Shown: positions 51,255-59,961, counted from the first letter of the stretch. The stretch: 64,000 bases of DNA from JARYGU01 sp033795365 (GCA_033795365.1 JARYGU010000014.1:101143-165142), one strand, 5' to 3'. Numbers and translations are program-made. Notes: generated by a model not told the origin, from the letters alone.

Positions 51255-51282
51255 ATATAAAGAAGTCTTTATGTCTTTATAT
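51255..51282. promoter_or_regulatory. Candidate operator upstream of ahcY
   Basis: ATATAAAGA (51255–51263) faces TCTTTAT at 51266–51272 (7-bp arms around a 2-base spacer) and a second copy TCTTTATAT at 51274–51282. These AT-rich palindromic half-sites stand out in GC-rich surroundings 150 bases before ahcY. ArsR-type SAH-responsive regulators (SahR) control ahcY in some Proteobacteria; a role here is inferred. Confidence 0.5.
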
Positions 51283-51295
51283 AACCCGTTCGGCG

Positions 51296-51568
51296 TTATA
51301 TTTCCTCGCCGAAACGGTCGGCCACGAGCCGGTCGAGCGCGTCGAGCGCTTCGGCGGCCTGGGCGCCGCTCGCGGTGACGAGGACGGTGCAGCCGGGGCT
51401 TGCCGCCAGCATCATCAATCCCATGATCGAGGTGCCGCCGACGGTCATCCCGTCTTTGGATACCGTTACCTGCGCGTCGAACCCGTCGACCGTCTGCACG
51501 AATTTCGCCGAGGCGCGGGCATGAAGGCCGCGCTTGTTGATGATCAGGAGTTCCCGGGAAAGTGACAT
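51296..51568 (-). CDS. ptsH: Phosphocarrier HPr of the nitrogen-type PTS
   Basis: 90 residues. Catalytic His16 in NKRGLHARASA and the regulatory Ser47 in GGTSIMGLMML, target of HPr kinase. In Rhizobiales there are no PTS sugar permeases here; HPr, EIIA and HPrK form a regulatory phosphorelay. Follows manX by 21 bases. Confidence 0.95.
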   Translation of the reverse strand: MSLSRELLIINKRGLHARASAKFVQTVDGFDAQVTVSKDGMTVGGTSIMGLMMLAASPGCTVLVTASGAQAAEALDALDRLVADRFGEEI

Positions 51569-51589
51569 GAAGTAGAGAGCCGCCCGGTC

Positions 51590-51991
51590 CTATTTGCCAC
51601 TGAGAACGCGGCTTGCCACGTTGATGTATTTTCGCCCGGCCTCGGAAGCGTCGACGAGGACTTTCTCCATGTCGTTCTCACCGCGGATTCCGGCGAGCTT
51701 GATGAGCATCGGCAGGTTCACGCCGGCGATCACCTCGACGCTGCCGCTCGTCATCACGGATATCGCCAGGTTGGAGGGTGTGCCGCCGAACATGTCGGTG
51801 AGGATGATGACGCCATTGCCCTGGTCGGCAAGCGAGACCGCCTGAAGGATATCCTGCCGCCGCTGGTCCATGTCGTCTTCGGGGCCGATACAAACCGTCT
51901 CGATCGCCTTTTGCGGACCGACCACATGTTCGAGAGCGTGACGGAACTCTTCCGCCAGCCTGCCATGGGTGACAAGCACCAGTCCGATCAT
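51590..51991 (-). CDS. manX: PTS EIIA component, mannose family
   Basis: 133 residues. Phosphorylation site His9 in LVLVTHGRLAEEF and the conserved ILTDMFGGTPSNLAI. ATG 51991 is used (GGAG eight bases upstream; normal N-terminus MIGLVLVTHG); the frame upstream to 52072 is leader. No IIB, IIC or IID partners are present nearby, so the role is regulatory. Linked to the chvG–hprK operon, matching the order known in Sinorhizobium. Confidence 0.93.
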   Translation of the reverse strand: MIGLVLVTHGRLAEEFRHALEHVVGPQKAIETVCIGPEDDMDQRRQDILQAVSLADQGNGVIILTDMFGGTPSNLAISVMTSGSVEVIAGVNLPMLIKLAGIRGENDMEKVLVDASEAGRKYINVASRVLSGK

Positions 51992-52146
51992 ATGCACCTG
52001 CTCCAATTGCCCCGAGACGAGCGGCGGCTGATACCGCAATGCGGCAAAGACGTCCACCGTTGGGGTGGCCATCTTGTCGATGAAAAAGCCAAGTGCAAGT
52101 TAAAAATGCCGCATTTCGACTTTTTCGCGGGCTTTTCGCCTCAGAT

Positions 52147-52596
52147 TTACGTGATTTCCGGGGCAATTGTTGCAAGTGCGGCGAAAGGATCGCAGCCCGG
52201 ATGCACGGGAAGCCGGCTGAGCGGCAGGGAAAAACCCGATAGAACTTCGAAATCCTCGTTTTCCGGGGCGATCCGCTCGGAAAAGGGCGGGACGACGGGC
52301 ATGATTGCGCGCTGCAGCACGGCGCGGGGTATCGCGTTGACGGGATAGACGCCTGCTCCCCGTATTTCCGCCAATCCGGCGATCGAGGGTGGGGTGCGTG
52401 CGACGATATGGCCGTTTGCCTCGTGCACGAGAACCTGATCGTCGCCGACAAGCGCGGAGAACAGGCCATGCATATGCGCCCGATGCAGGCAATGCAGCGC
52501 GATCGAGGATTTTCCGGAACCGGAAGGACCGACGAATATCAGGCCGGTCGTGCCTATGACGATTGCCGTACCGTGCACATTGACCGGCCGGATCAT
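52147..52596 (-). CDS. hprK: HPr kinase/phosphorylase, short form
   Basis: 149 residues, about half the length of Gram-positive HPrK (around 310). Only the catalytic domain is present: Walker A FVGPSGSGKSSIAL and the family segment LAEIRGAGVYPV; the N-terminal regulatory domain is absent, as usual in alphaproteobacteria. Phosphorylates HPr Ser47. Start overlaps the chvG stop (ATGA), linking it to envelope sensing. 155 bases separate it from manX. Confidence 0.92.
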   Translation of the reverse strand: MIRPVNVHGTAIVIGTTGLIFVGPSGSGKSSIALHCLHRAHMHGLFSALVGDDQVLVHEANGHIVARTPPSIAGLAEIRGAGVYPVNAIPRAVLQRAIMPVVPPFSERIAPENEDFEVLSGFSLPLSRLPVHPGCDPFAALATIAPEIT

Positions 52597-54389
52597 TGGG
52601 CCTTGCCGGCAGGAAGGGAAAGGATGAAGCGGGCACCGAGAATATTGCCGGTGTCCTTCTCCAGGATGTTTTCGGCTTTCAGCGTGCCGCCATGCGCCTC
52701 GGCGATCTGCCGGGAGATCGACAGGCCGAGGCCGGAATTCTGGCCGAATCCCTCGCTATCGGGCCGGTCCGTGTAGAAGCGCTCGAAGATCCGGTCGATA
52801 TTCTCCGCCTGAATGCCCGGGCCGTTGTCCTCCACATGGATCAGGCAGCGATTGTTTCGCCCGCGCGACAGGCGCACGACGATCCGCCCGCCTTGTTCGG
52901 GCACGAAGGAGCGGGCGTTCTCGATCAGATTGGTCACGATCTGACCGATCCGCAGCTCGTATCCGTTGATCTCGAAACGGGCTTTCGGGTTGTCCTTGCG
53001 ATCGACGACGAAATCGAGGATGACGGGCTTCTTGCGCCCGCGGATCTGCCGCGAGATGTCGACGAGATCGCCGAGCAGCTTTTCCAGGTCCACGGTCTTG
53101 GCATCGCTGCGCGCGAGCTCGGCGTCGAGGCGCGAGGCGTCGGAGATGTCGCTGATCAGCCGGTCCAGCCTGCGCACGTCGTGCTGGATGACGTCCATCA
53201 GCCGTGTCTTCGATTCGTCCGTGCGGGCAAGCGGCAATGTTTCGACCGCGCTGCGCAGCGATGTCAGCGGGTTCTTCAGTTCGTGGCTGACATCGGCCGC
53301 AAAGCTTTCGATCGCGTCCATCCGGTTGTAGAGCGCGGTGGTCATTTCGCGCAGCGCCACGGAAAGGTTGCCGATCTCGTCCTGGCGCGAGGAGAAATCG
53401 GGAATTTCCTCCCGTTCCTTGGCGCCGCCGCGCCGCACCCGGATGGCCGCTGCCGCCAGGCGCCGCAACGGATTTGCGATCGTGCTGGAGAGGAGCAGGG
53501 AGAGCGCGATATTGACGAGGCCGGCCGCTCCCGCCACCCGCATGATCGCGAAGCGCTCGGCATGGACGATCTTGTCGATGTCGCCGGCGCGCGTGGACAA
53601 GAGCAGGACGCCGAGAACGGCCCTGAACCGCTGCACGGGCACCGCCACGGAAACGATCAGCTCGCCCTTGTCGGTTACCCGCACGACTGCGCCGCGCACG
53701 CCGGTCAGCGCATTCATGACCTCCGGATAGATCGATCCGTCGCCACCCGGCGCCTCCTTGTAGAGCGGCAGGTTGCCGGGCTGCAGCATCCGGTTGAACC
53801 AGGCATTCAGTTTGTCGACCATGCTCGCGGGCTCCGCCTCCACCGGAGGCAGGTCGAAGCGAAGGACCTGGCCCTGGGTATAGAGATGGCGTGAATCGAG
53901 CAGCAGGTTCGCGTCCGTGTCGTAGATGCGCGCGCGGGTGCGCGTCGGCGAAATGAGCCGCCGCAGCACCGGTGCGACGCGTTCGGGATTGATCGGAAAC
54001 TCGAGATCCTCGTCGTTGGGAAGCGGCGTGATGCTTTGGCCGGCCTGAAGCTCGAGTAGCTTTTCCGGATCGATGGTGATCGAGTTGGTGTCGACGGAGG
54101 CCGACGCCGAGATCGCTCCGGCGATGATCTCTCCCTGGGTTAGCAGGCTTTCGACGCGAGCGTCGATCAGCCCTTCGCGGAACTGGTTGAGATAGAGGAT
54201 GCCGGCGACGAGGACCACCAGCGCGACGAGGTTGAAGAACAGGATGCGCCGCGTCAGGCTGGAGAAAACGGCGTTGCCGAAGATCCGCCGGATGAGGACG
54301 AACGGATAGGTCCAGTACCAGCGCGGAGACCGCGAGGCCCTTCTGCCTTCCGGCTCGTCCAGATCTTTTTCCAGTACAGTCTGCAACAA
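52593..54389 (-). CDS. chvG: Sensor histidine kinase ChvG (ExoS)
   Basis: 598 residues. Two membrane helices (about 50–70 and 285–310) flank a ~215-residue periplasmic sensor; HAMP region with ANPLRRLAAAAIRVRRG; H-box FAADVSHELKNPLTSLRSA; N-box TNLIENARSFV; G boxes DNGPGIQ and NSGLGLSIS. Partner of ChvI. In Sinorhizobium and Agrobacterium the system controls exopolysaccharide, acid response and host interaction, with ExoR as periplasmic inhibitor (known from those species). Confidence 0.96.
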   Translation of the reverse strand: MLQTVLEKDLDEPEGRRASRSPRWYWTYPFVLIRRIFGNAVFSSLTRRILFFNLVALVVLVAGILYLNQFREGLIDARVESLLTQGEIIAGAISASASVDTNSITIDPEKLLELQAGQSITPLPNDEDLEFPINPERVAPVLRRLISPTRTRARIYDTDANLLLDSRHLYTQGQVLRFDLPPVEAEPASMVDKLNAWFNRMLQPGNLPLYKEAPGGDGSIYPEVMNALTGVRGAVVRVTDKGELIVSVAVPVQRFRAVLGVLLLSTRAGDIDKIVHAERFAIMRVAGAAGLVNIALSLLLSSTIANPLRRLAAAAIRVRRGGAKEREEIPDFSSRQDEIGNLSVALREMTTALYNRMDAIESFAADVSHELKNPLTSLRSAVETLPLARTDESKTRLMDVIQHDVRRLDRLISDISDASRLDAELARSDAKTVDLEKLLGDLVDISRQIRGRKKPVILDFVVDRKDNPKARFEINGYELRIGQIVTNLIENARSFVPEQGGRIVVRLSRGRNNRCLIHVEDNGPGIQAENIDRIFERFYTDRPDSEGFGQNSGLGLSISRQIAEAHGGTLKAENILEKDTGNILGARFILSLPAGKAQ

Positions 54390-54516
54390 CCGATTTCACC
54401 TTATGCGGCGGTGCCGTCGGTCCGCCCGCGCCGCCGCTTGCCACCGGAGCGGCCGGTCATGCAAGCAAAATCGCACAATCCGGCCCTTTCCGCAAAATTT
54501 CGTGGGTCGGCAATGT

Positions 54517-55242
54517 TCAGGCAGTCTCGCGGAAGCGATAGCCGACGCCGTAAAGGGTTTCGATCATGTCGAAATCCGTGTCCACCATCTTGAACTTCTT
54601 GCGCAGCCGCTTGATGTGGCTGTCGATCGTGCGGTCGTCGACATAGACCTGCTCGTCATAGGCCGCGTCCATGAGGGAGTCGCGGCTTTTCACGACGCCG
54701 GGGCGTTGCGCCAGGGAGTAGAGGATGAGGAATTCGGTGACGGTCAGCGTCACCGGCTCGCCCTTCCAGGTGCAGGTGTGGCGTTCCTGGTCCATGACCA
54801 GTTGGCCGCGTTCCAGCGAACGCGAGGGCGTATCGCTCGTCTTGGCAGGCGGAGCGGTACCGGAAGCTGCCGCTTCCCGGCTCGATGCGCGCCGCAGGAT
54901 GGCCTTGACCCGTTCCACGAGGAGGCGCTGAGAGAACGGCTTTGTGATGAAGTCGTCGGCGCCCATCTTGAGCCCGAAAAGCTCATCGATCTCCTCGTCC
55001 TTTGATGTCAGGAAGATGACGGGGAGATCGGACTTCTGCCTGAGCCGGCGCAGCAGTTCCATTCCGTCCATACGGGGCATCTTGATGTCGAAGATCGCAA
55101 GCTGAGGGGGGCGTGCGAGCAGCCCGTCGAGCGCCGACGCACCATCGGTATAGGTCTCGACCTTATATCCCTCCGCCTCCAGGGCGATCGATACCGATGT
55201 CAGAATGTTCCTGTCGTCGTCGACGAGTGCTATCGTCTGCAT
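54517..55242 (-). CDS. chvI: Response regulator ChvI
   Basis: 241 residues. Receiver domain with IALVDDDRNI, phospho-acceptor Asp52 in IFDIKMPRMDG, conserved Lys in FITKPFS; C-terminal OmpR/PhoB winged helix with YVDDRTIDSHIKRLRKKFK. Nearly the same as Sinorhizobium ChvI by recalled sequence. ATG 55242 has GGAG nine bases upstream; other in-frame ATGs up to 55356 are less likely. Divergent from pckA. Confidence 0.96.
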   Translation of the reverse strand: MQTIALVDDDRNILTSVSIALEAEGYKVETYTDGASALDGLLARPPQLAIFDIKMPRMDGMELLRRLRQKSDLPVIFLTSKDEEIDELFGLKMGADDFITKPFSQRLLVERVKAILRRASSREAAASGTAPPAKTSDTPSRSLERGQLVMDQERHTCTWKGEPVTLTVTEFLILYSLAQRPGVVKSRDSLMDAAYDEQVYVDDRTIDSHIKRLRKKFKMVDTDFDMIETLYGVGYRFRETA

Positions 55243-55380
55243 TCTGCTTGTCTCCATCGTCATAAAGCGCCTTTCCCCGACTGAGCACGGTCTGGATTGA
55301 TGCGCTTCCTTGGGGGTAAAGGTGGAACAAATTGTGGCAAAGATAAAGGACCGCATTTTCCGCTGCGGCGGATGGCGTGT

Positions 55381-55434
55381 TTTAAATCGATTTTTTAAAC
55401 GATTTAAAAAACAGAGAAGTTATTTAAATCGATT
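55381..55434. promoter_or_regulatory. Repeated operator-like sites upstream of pckA
   Basis: TTTAAATCGATT occurs exactly twice, at 55381–55392 and 55423–55434, 42 bases apart (four helical turns); a related TTTAAACGATTTAAAA lies between (about 55394–55409). Each has a central CG palindrome like LacI-family operators. In Sinorhizobium pckA is controlled by the LacI-type PckR; these are good candidates for its sites. The 304-base chvI–pckA gap otherwise shows no ORF. Confidence 0.6.
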
Positions 55435-55546
55435 AATTATTTGATATTGCTAGATAATTTCCTTTGTCTATCTTGTTTTCCGCTTCTTTGAAGGTTAGTC
55501 TCAGCTTCATCCCGTGCTTCTCCCCAACATGAAGGAAAACTGCACC

Positions 55547-57160
55547 ATGAAGGAACTTGGAGCCCGCAACCCGTCTCTGGGGCTGGAATCGATCGGTTTT
55601 CGCAATGTGGAAACAGCCCGGTACAATCTGACGGAGACCGAGCTCTATGATGAAGCTCTTCGCCGGGGAGAGGCCGTCAAGACCGCTCACGGCGCCTTGC
55701 GTGCGCTGACCGGTCAGCACACCGGGCGGTCTGCCAAGGACAAGTTCGTGGTGCGCGATGTCCATACTGCCGGCCGGATCTGGTGGGACAACAATCGCGC
55801 GATGTCGCCCGAGCATTTCGGCGTCCTGCACAAGGACATGCTCGCCCATGCGGCGGGATTGGACCTCTATGTGCAGGATCTGATCGGCGGCGCCGACGTG
55901 GAAAACGCGCTGCCGACCCGCGTCGTTACCGAACTCGCCTGGCATTCGCTCTTCATCCGCAATCTTCTCATTCGCCCGCCGCGCGAGGCTCTCGAAAGCT
56001 TTTCGCCGAAGCTGACGATCATCGACCTCCCGAGCTTCAAGGCCGATCCGGCCCGCCACGGCTGCCGCACCGAAACGGTGATCGCTTGCGATCTGACCAA
56101 CGGCCTCGTGCTGATCGGCGGCACCTCCTATGCGGGGGAGATGAAGAAATCGGTTTTCACCGTGCTCAACTACCTCCTGCCCGAAAAGGGCGTGATGCCG
56201 ATGCATTGCTCCGCGAATGTCGGGCCGCAGGGGGATGCGGCAGTGTTCTTCGGCCTTTCCGGCACCGGAAAGACGACCCTTTCGGCCGATCCCAACCGGA
56301 CGCTGATCGGCGACGACGAGCATGGCTGGGGCGACAGCGGCATCTTCAATTTCGAAGGCGGATGCTACGCTAAGACGATCCGTCTTTCCGCCGAGGCGGA
56401 GCCGGAAATCTTCGCGACGACGCAGCGCTTCGGCACCGTCCTGGAAAATGTGGTGCTCGACGCGAACGGCATCCCCAATTTCGACGACGCGTCTCTGACC
56501 GAGAACACGCGCTGCGCCTACCCGCTTCACTTCATTCCGAATGCCAGCGAGAGCGGAACGGCCGGTCACCCGAAAACCATCATCATGCTGACCGCCGACG
56601 CATTCGGCGTGATGCCGCCGATCGCGCGGCTGACGCCCGACCAGGCGATGTATCATTTCCTTTCGGGCTATACCGCGAAGGTTGCCGGAACGGAAAAGGG
56701 CGTCACCGAACCGGAGGCAACCTTCTCGACATGCTTCGGCGCCCCCTTCATGCCTCGCCATCCGGCCGAGTACGGCAATCTTCTGAAGGACCTGATCGCT
56801 CGTCACGGAGTGGCCTGCTGGCTGGTGAATACCGGCTGGACGGGCGGTGCCTACGGGCAAGGCCGGCGCATGCCGATCAGGGCCACCCGTGCCTTGTTGT
56901 CGGCTGCGCTTGATGGCTCGCTCAGCAACGCGTTGTTCCGGACCGATGACAATTTCGGCTTCGAGGTTCCGATCTCCGTTCCGGGTGTCGACACGAAGAT
57001 CCTGGACCCGCGCTCCACCTGGGCGAACGGACCGGCCTATGACCGGCAGGCACGCCGGCTCGTCGATATGTTCATCGACAATTTCGTCAAGTTCGAAGGG
57101 CATGTGGACGGCAGCGTGCGCGAGGCGGCGCCTGCAACGCGCCTCGTCGCCGCCGAATGA
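55547..57160 (+). CDS. pckA: Phosphoenolpyruvate carboxykinase (ATP)
   Basis: 537 residues, the usual size. Makes PEP from oxaloacetate and ATP, the entry to gluconeogenesis from C4 acids. Kinase loop GLSGTGKTTLSADPNRTL with DDEHGWGD; substrate segment HTGRSAKDKF; GGTSYAGEMKKSVFTVLNYL. ATG 55547 follows GAAGGAAAA; an upstream in-frame start (55514) is less supported. A terminator with an overlapping parS-like site follows. Confidence 0.97.
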   Translation: MKELGARNPSLGLESIGFRNVETARYNLTETELYDEALRRGEAVKTAHGALRALTGQHTGRSAKDKFVVRDVHTAGRIWWDNNRAMSPEHFGVLHKDMLAHAAGLDLYVQDLIGGADVENALPTRVVTELAWHSLFIRNLLIRPPREALESFSPKLTIIDLPSFKADPARHGCRTETVIACDLTNGLVLIGGTSYAGEMKKSVFTVLNYLLPEKGVMPMHCSANVGPQGDAAVFFGLSGTGKTTLSADPNRTLIGDDEHGWGDSGIFNFEGGCYAKTIRLSAEAEPEIFATTQRFGTVLENVVLDANGIPNFDDASLTENTRCAYPLHFIPNASESGTAGHPKTIIMLTADAFGVMPPIARLTPDQAMYHFLSGYTAKVAGTEKGVTEPEATFSTCFGAPFMPRHPAEYGNLLKDLIARHGVACWLVNTGWTGGAYGQGRRMPIRATRALLSAALDGSLSNALFRTDDNFGFEVPISVPGVDTKILDPRSTWANGPAYDRQARRLVDMFIDNFVKFEGHVDGSVREAAPATRLVAAE

Positions 57161-57180
57161 TCGGTGCGCACTCCAAGCGG

Positions 57181-57196
57181 TGATTCACGTGAAACC
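57181..57196. promoter_or_regulatory. parS: Second parS-like site
   Basis: TGATTCACGTGAAACC matches parS consensus TGTTTCACGTGAAACA at 14 of 16 positions and is identical over 15 bases to the site at 2674. It lies in the pckA 3' region and shares bases 57191–57195 with the left arm of the terminator. About 56 kb from oriC, within the range where secondary parS sites occur. Confidence 0.72.
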
Positions 57197-57222
57197 CGGC
57201 AATACCGGGTTTCATTCTTTTT
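57190..57222 (+). terminator. Intrinsic terminator of pckA
   Basis: TGAAACCCGG (57190–57199) pairs with CCGGGTTTCA (57205–57214) around loop CAATA, then TTCTTTTTG. About 30 bases after the pckA stop. Shares sequence with the parS-like site. Confidence 0.92.
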
Positions 57223-57287
57223 GTACCGTCGCCTTTTGACTTTCTGACGCCCGAGGATATGGAATAACCTCTTCAGAGGACGATTCC

Positions 57288-57722
57288 ATGGCCAGCGAGC
57301 CGCTTCATATCAAGAATTCCATCACGATCGCAGGCTGGGAGCTGACGGAGCAGTTCGTGCTGGCCGGCGGGCCGGGCGGGCAGAACGTCAACAAGGTCTC
57401 GACCGCCGTACAGCTCTTCTTCGACCTTCGCAATTCTCCCTCGCTGGACGAGCGCATCAAGGCGAACGCGGCGAAGCTGGCCGGCCGGAGGCTTTCCAAA
57501 GACGGCGTGCTGCTGATCGAGGCCAACCGCTTCCGCAGCCAGGAGCGCAACCGCGAGGATGCCCGCGAGCGGCTGAAGGAGCTGATCCTGAAGGCCGCGG
57601 AACCTCCGCCGCCGCCCCGCAGAAAGACGAGGCCGACCAAGGGTTCGGTGGAGCGCCGGCTGAAGGAAAAGGCCGGGCGCTCCGACGTCAAGCGCATGCG
57701 AGGCAAGCCTCGGGGCGAGTGA
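57288..57722 (+). CDS. arfB: Alternative ribosome-rescue factor ArfB (YaeJ)
   Basis: 144 residues. Catalytic LAGGPGGQNVNKVSTAVQL contains the GGQ motif of peptidyl-tRNA hydrolysis; the C-terminal basic tail (RRLKEKAGRSDVKRMRGKPR) is the part that enters the empty mRNA channel. No codon-recognition domain, as expected. The last domain boundary is marked by a Pro-rich EPPPPPRRK linker. Independent of neighbours as far as can be seen. Confidence 0.95.
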   Translation: MASEPLHIKNSITIAGWELTEQFVLAGGPGGQNVNKVSTAVQLFFDLRNSPSLDERIKANAAKLAGRRLSKDGVLLIEANRFRSQERNREDARERLKELILKAAEPPPPPRRKTRPTKGSVERRLKEKAGRSDVKRMRGKPRGE

Positions 57723-57846
57723 AGAAACCGGGCCGAGGCAAGGCAGCAGACGGTAACGTCTTGATATGGCGAACCATCCCGGCGGAAAATGCTTTCCGTT
57801 TCCCGGCTTATGGGTTAGCTTGCCTTGGCGAACCATGGAGGGAGCG

Positions 57847-58302
57847 ATGGGCCTTTTCAGCTTTATCAAGAATGCAGGAAAGAAGCTTGGGATCGGCGAC
57901 GATGAGACCCCGGATGCCGAAACGGTCAAGAAGGAACTGGAATCGCACGGCCTGGGCACGGAAAAAGTGCAGGTCGAGGTTGTCAACGACAGGGTGATCC
58001 TGAAGGGCAATGTCGCCGACCAGTCGGCTTTCGAAAAGGCGGTCGTCGCCGTCGGCAACACGCTCGGCGTTTCCAAGGTGGAAGCCGACGATCTGAAGGT
58101 GGCCGCCGCTCCCGCCAAGGAGCCCGTCTTCTACACGGTGAAAAAGGGCGACAATCTCTGGAAGATCGCCGAGGCGCAGTACGGCAAGGGCAAGGGCGCG
58201 AAGCACACCGTCATCTTCGAGGCCAACAGGCCGATGCTCACCCATCCCGACAAGATTTATCCCGGCCAGGTCCTGCGCATTCCCGATCTCAGCGAAGCCT
58301 GA
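57847..58302 (+). CDS. BON–LysM domain protein (Kbp/YgaU type)
   Basis: 151 residues. N-terminal MGLFSFIKNAGKKLG, a BON domain (about 30–85, VQVEVVNDRVILKGNVADQS) and a C-terminal LysM (YTVKKGDNLWKIAEAQYG, ending IYPGQVLRIPDL). E. coli Kbp is a cytoplasmic potassium-binding protein with this layout. No signal peptide. ATG 57847 follows GGAGGGAG; the extension to 57766 is rejected. Confidence 0.92.
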   Translation: MGLFSFIKNAGKKLGIGDDETPDAETVKKELESHGLGTEKVQVEVVNDRVILKGNVADQSAFEKAVVAVGNTLGVSKVEADDLKVAAAPAKEPVFYTVKKGDNLWKIAEAQYGKGKGAKHTVIFEANRPMLTHPDKIYPGQVLRIPDLSEA

Positions 58303-58338
58303 CGGTTGCGCTGGCCGTAAAGCGGAGCCGGCGGAACG

Positions 58339-58962
58339 GTGGCCGTGAGAGAACCGGACTATCCGCCGGGTTTCCGGTATTTGCCGGATTTCCTGTCGCT
58401 GAGCGACCAGAGCGCGCTTGTCGCGGAAATCCGGGAAGTCGTCGCCGGAGCGCCGCTGTTCGTGCCGGAAATGCCGCGCAGCGGAAAGCCCATGTCCGTC
58501 CGCATGACCAATTGCGGTGCGCTCGGCTGGGTGACGGACCGGCAGGACGGATATCGTTACCAGGCTAAGCACCCCGTGACAGGTGACCCGTGGCCGCCTA
58601 TCCCCGCATCTCTTCTGCGGATCTGGGAAGCGGTGGCTTCCTACCCGAAGCCGCCGGAAGCCTGCCTGGTGAATTTCTACGATGCCGACGCGAAGATGGG
58701 CCTGCATCAGGACCGCGACGAGCGGGAATTCGCCGCTCCCGTCCTCTCGATTTCGCTCGGCGACCAGTGTCTCTTCCGGCTGGGCGGGCGGAAGCGCAGC
58801 GATCCGACGCGATCCTTCAGGTTGTCGAGCGGCGATCTGGTCCTGCTCGGCGGCGAAAGCCGGCTCTGCTTCCACGGCGTCGACCGGATCTACGGCGGCA
58901 CCTCGACGCTGCTGAAGAACGGCGGCCGCATCAACCTGACACTGCGCCGCGTCAATCCGTAA
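58339..58962 (+). CDS. alkB: AlkB-type 2-oxoglutarate/Fe(II) dioxygenase
   Basis: 207 residues. Repairs alkylated bases by oxidative dealkylation in relatives. Iron ligands in MGLHQDRDE (HxD) and the distal CFHGVDR; 2-oxoglutarate Arg pair in INLTLRRVN. ACLVNFYDADAKMG is the conserved NxY region. Starts with GTG at 58339; a second GTG lies two codons in. No adaptive-response partner (ada) is nearby. Confidence 0.9.
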   Translation: MAVREPDYPPGFRYLPDFLSLSDQSALVAEIREVVAGAPLFVPEMPRSGKPMSVRMTNCGALGWVTDRQDGYRYQAKHPVTGDPWPPIPASLLRIWEAVASYPKPPEACLVNFYDADAKMGLHQDRDEREFAAPVLSISLGDQCLFRLGGRKRSDPTRSFRLSSGDLVLLGGESRLCFHGVDRIYGGTSTLLKNGGRINLTLRRVNP

Positions 58963-58965
58963 AGC

Positions 58966-59961
58966 TCAGAGCTTGCGCAGCGCCACCGTCTCGACCAGAT
59001 GGTTCTCGCCCTTCTGCAGGATGAGGTCGGCGCGCGGGCGGGTAGGAAGGATGTTCTGCCGCAGGTTTTTCAGGTTGGTGTTGTGCCAGAGTCCCTCGGC
59101 GATCGACAGGGCTTCCTTTTCGCTGATCGTCGCGTAGCGGTGAAAATAGGAGTCGGGGTTGCGGAAGGCTGTGTCCCTGAGCCGCATGAAACGTTCGACA
59201 TACCAGTTGTGGATCAGCGCTTCCTCGGCATGGATATAGATCGAGAAGTCGAAGAAATCCGAGACCATCGGCACGATCTTGCCGTCCGCCGGAAGATTGC
59301 GGGACTGAAGCACGTTGATGCCCTCGAAGATGAGGATGTCCGGCCGGTCTATGATGCGGAACTCGTTCGGCAGCACGTCGTAGGTCAGGTGCGAATAGGT
59401 CGGTGCCTGCACGTTCGGCTGCCCGGCCTTGATCGCGGAGAGGAAACGCAGGAGTGCGGCCGTGTCGTAGCTTTCCGGAAAGCCTTTGCGCTCCATCATG
59501 TTCTCGCGCTTCAGAACGGCGTTCGGATAGAGAAAGCCGTCCGTCGTCACGAGATCGACCTTCGGGCTTGAAGGCCAGCGCGAAAGAAGTTCCGAAAGGA
59601 TGCGGGCGGTGGTCGATTTCCCGACCGCCACCGAACCGGCGATGCCGATGACGAAGGGCGTCTTCGCCTCGTCCGACATGCTGAGGAAGCGCTTGCGCTG
59701 CTCGAAAAGGATCTGCGAGGCTTCCACATGCGCAGACAGCAGCCGCGAAAGCGAGAGATAGATGCGCCGCACTTCGTCGAGATCGATCGGGTCGTTCAGC
59801 GAGCGCAGACGATGCACTTCGTCCGCCGTCAGCGTCAGGGGCGTGTCCGCCCGGAAGCGCGACCATTCCTCGGCCGAGAAGAACCGGTAGGGAGAAAAGC
59901 TGCGATTTTCAAAATCGTCGGGAATGTCGGCCTCTTCCCTGTCACGCACGGCCTGGATCAT
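58966..59961 (-). CDS. coaA: Pantothenate kinase type I
   Basis: 331 residues. First step of coenzyme A synthesis. P-loop GIAGSVAVGKSTTARIL near residue 105, VTTDGFLYPNAVL, PTYSHLTYDVLP and the C-terminal DSYFHRYATISEKEA. Start overlaps the hisE stop (ATGA), so it is translated with the histidine operon. Convergent with the alkB-like gene, three bases apart. Confidence 0.96.
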   Translation of the reverse strand: MIQAVRDREEADIPDDFENRSFSPYRFFSAEEWSRFRADTPLTLTADEVHRLRSLNDPIDLDEVRRIYLSLSRLLSAHVEASQILFEQRKRFLSMSDEAKTPFVIGIAGSVAVGKSTTARILSELLSRWPSSPKVDLVTTDGFLYPNAVLKRENMMERKGFPESYDTAALLRFLSAIKAGQPNVQAPTYSHLTYDVLPNEFRIIDRPDILIFEGINVLQSRNLPADGKIVPMVSDFFDFSIYIHAEEALIHNWYVERFMRLRDTAFRNPDSYFHRYATISEKEALSIAEGLWHNTNLKNLRQNILPTRPRADLILQKGENHLVETVALRKL

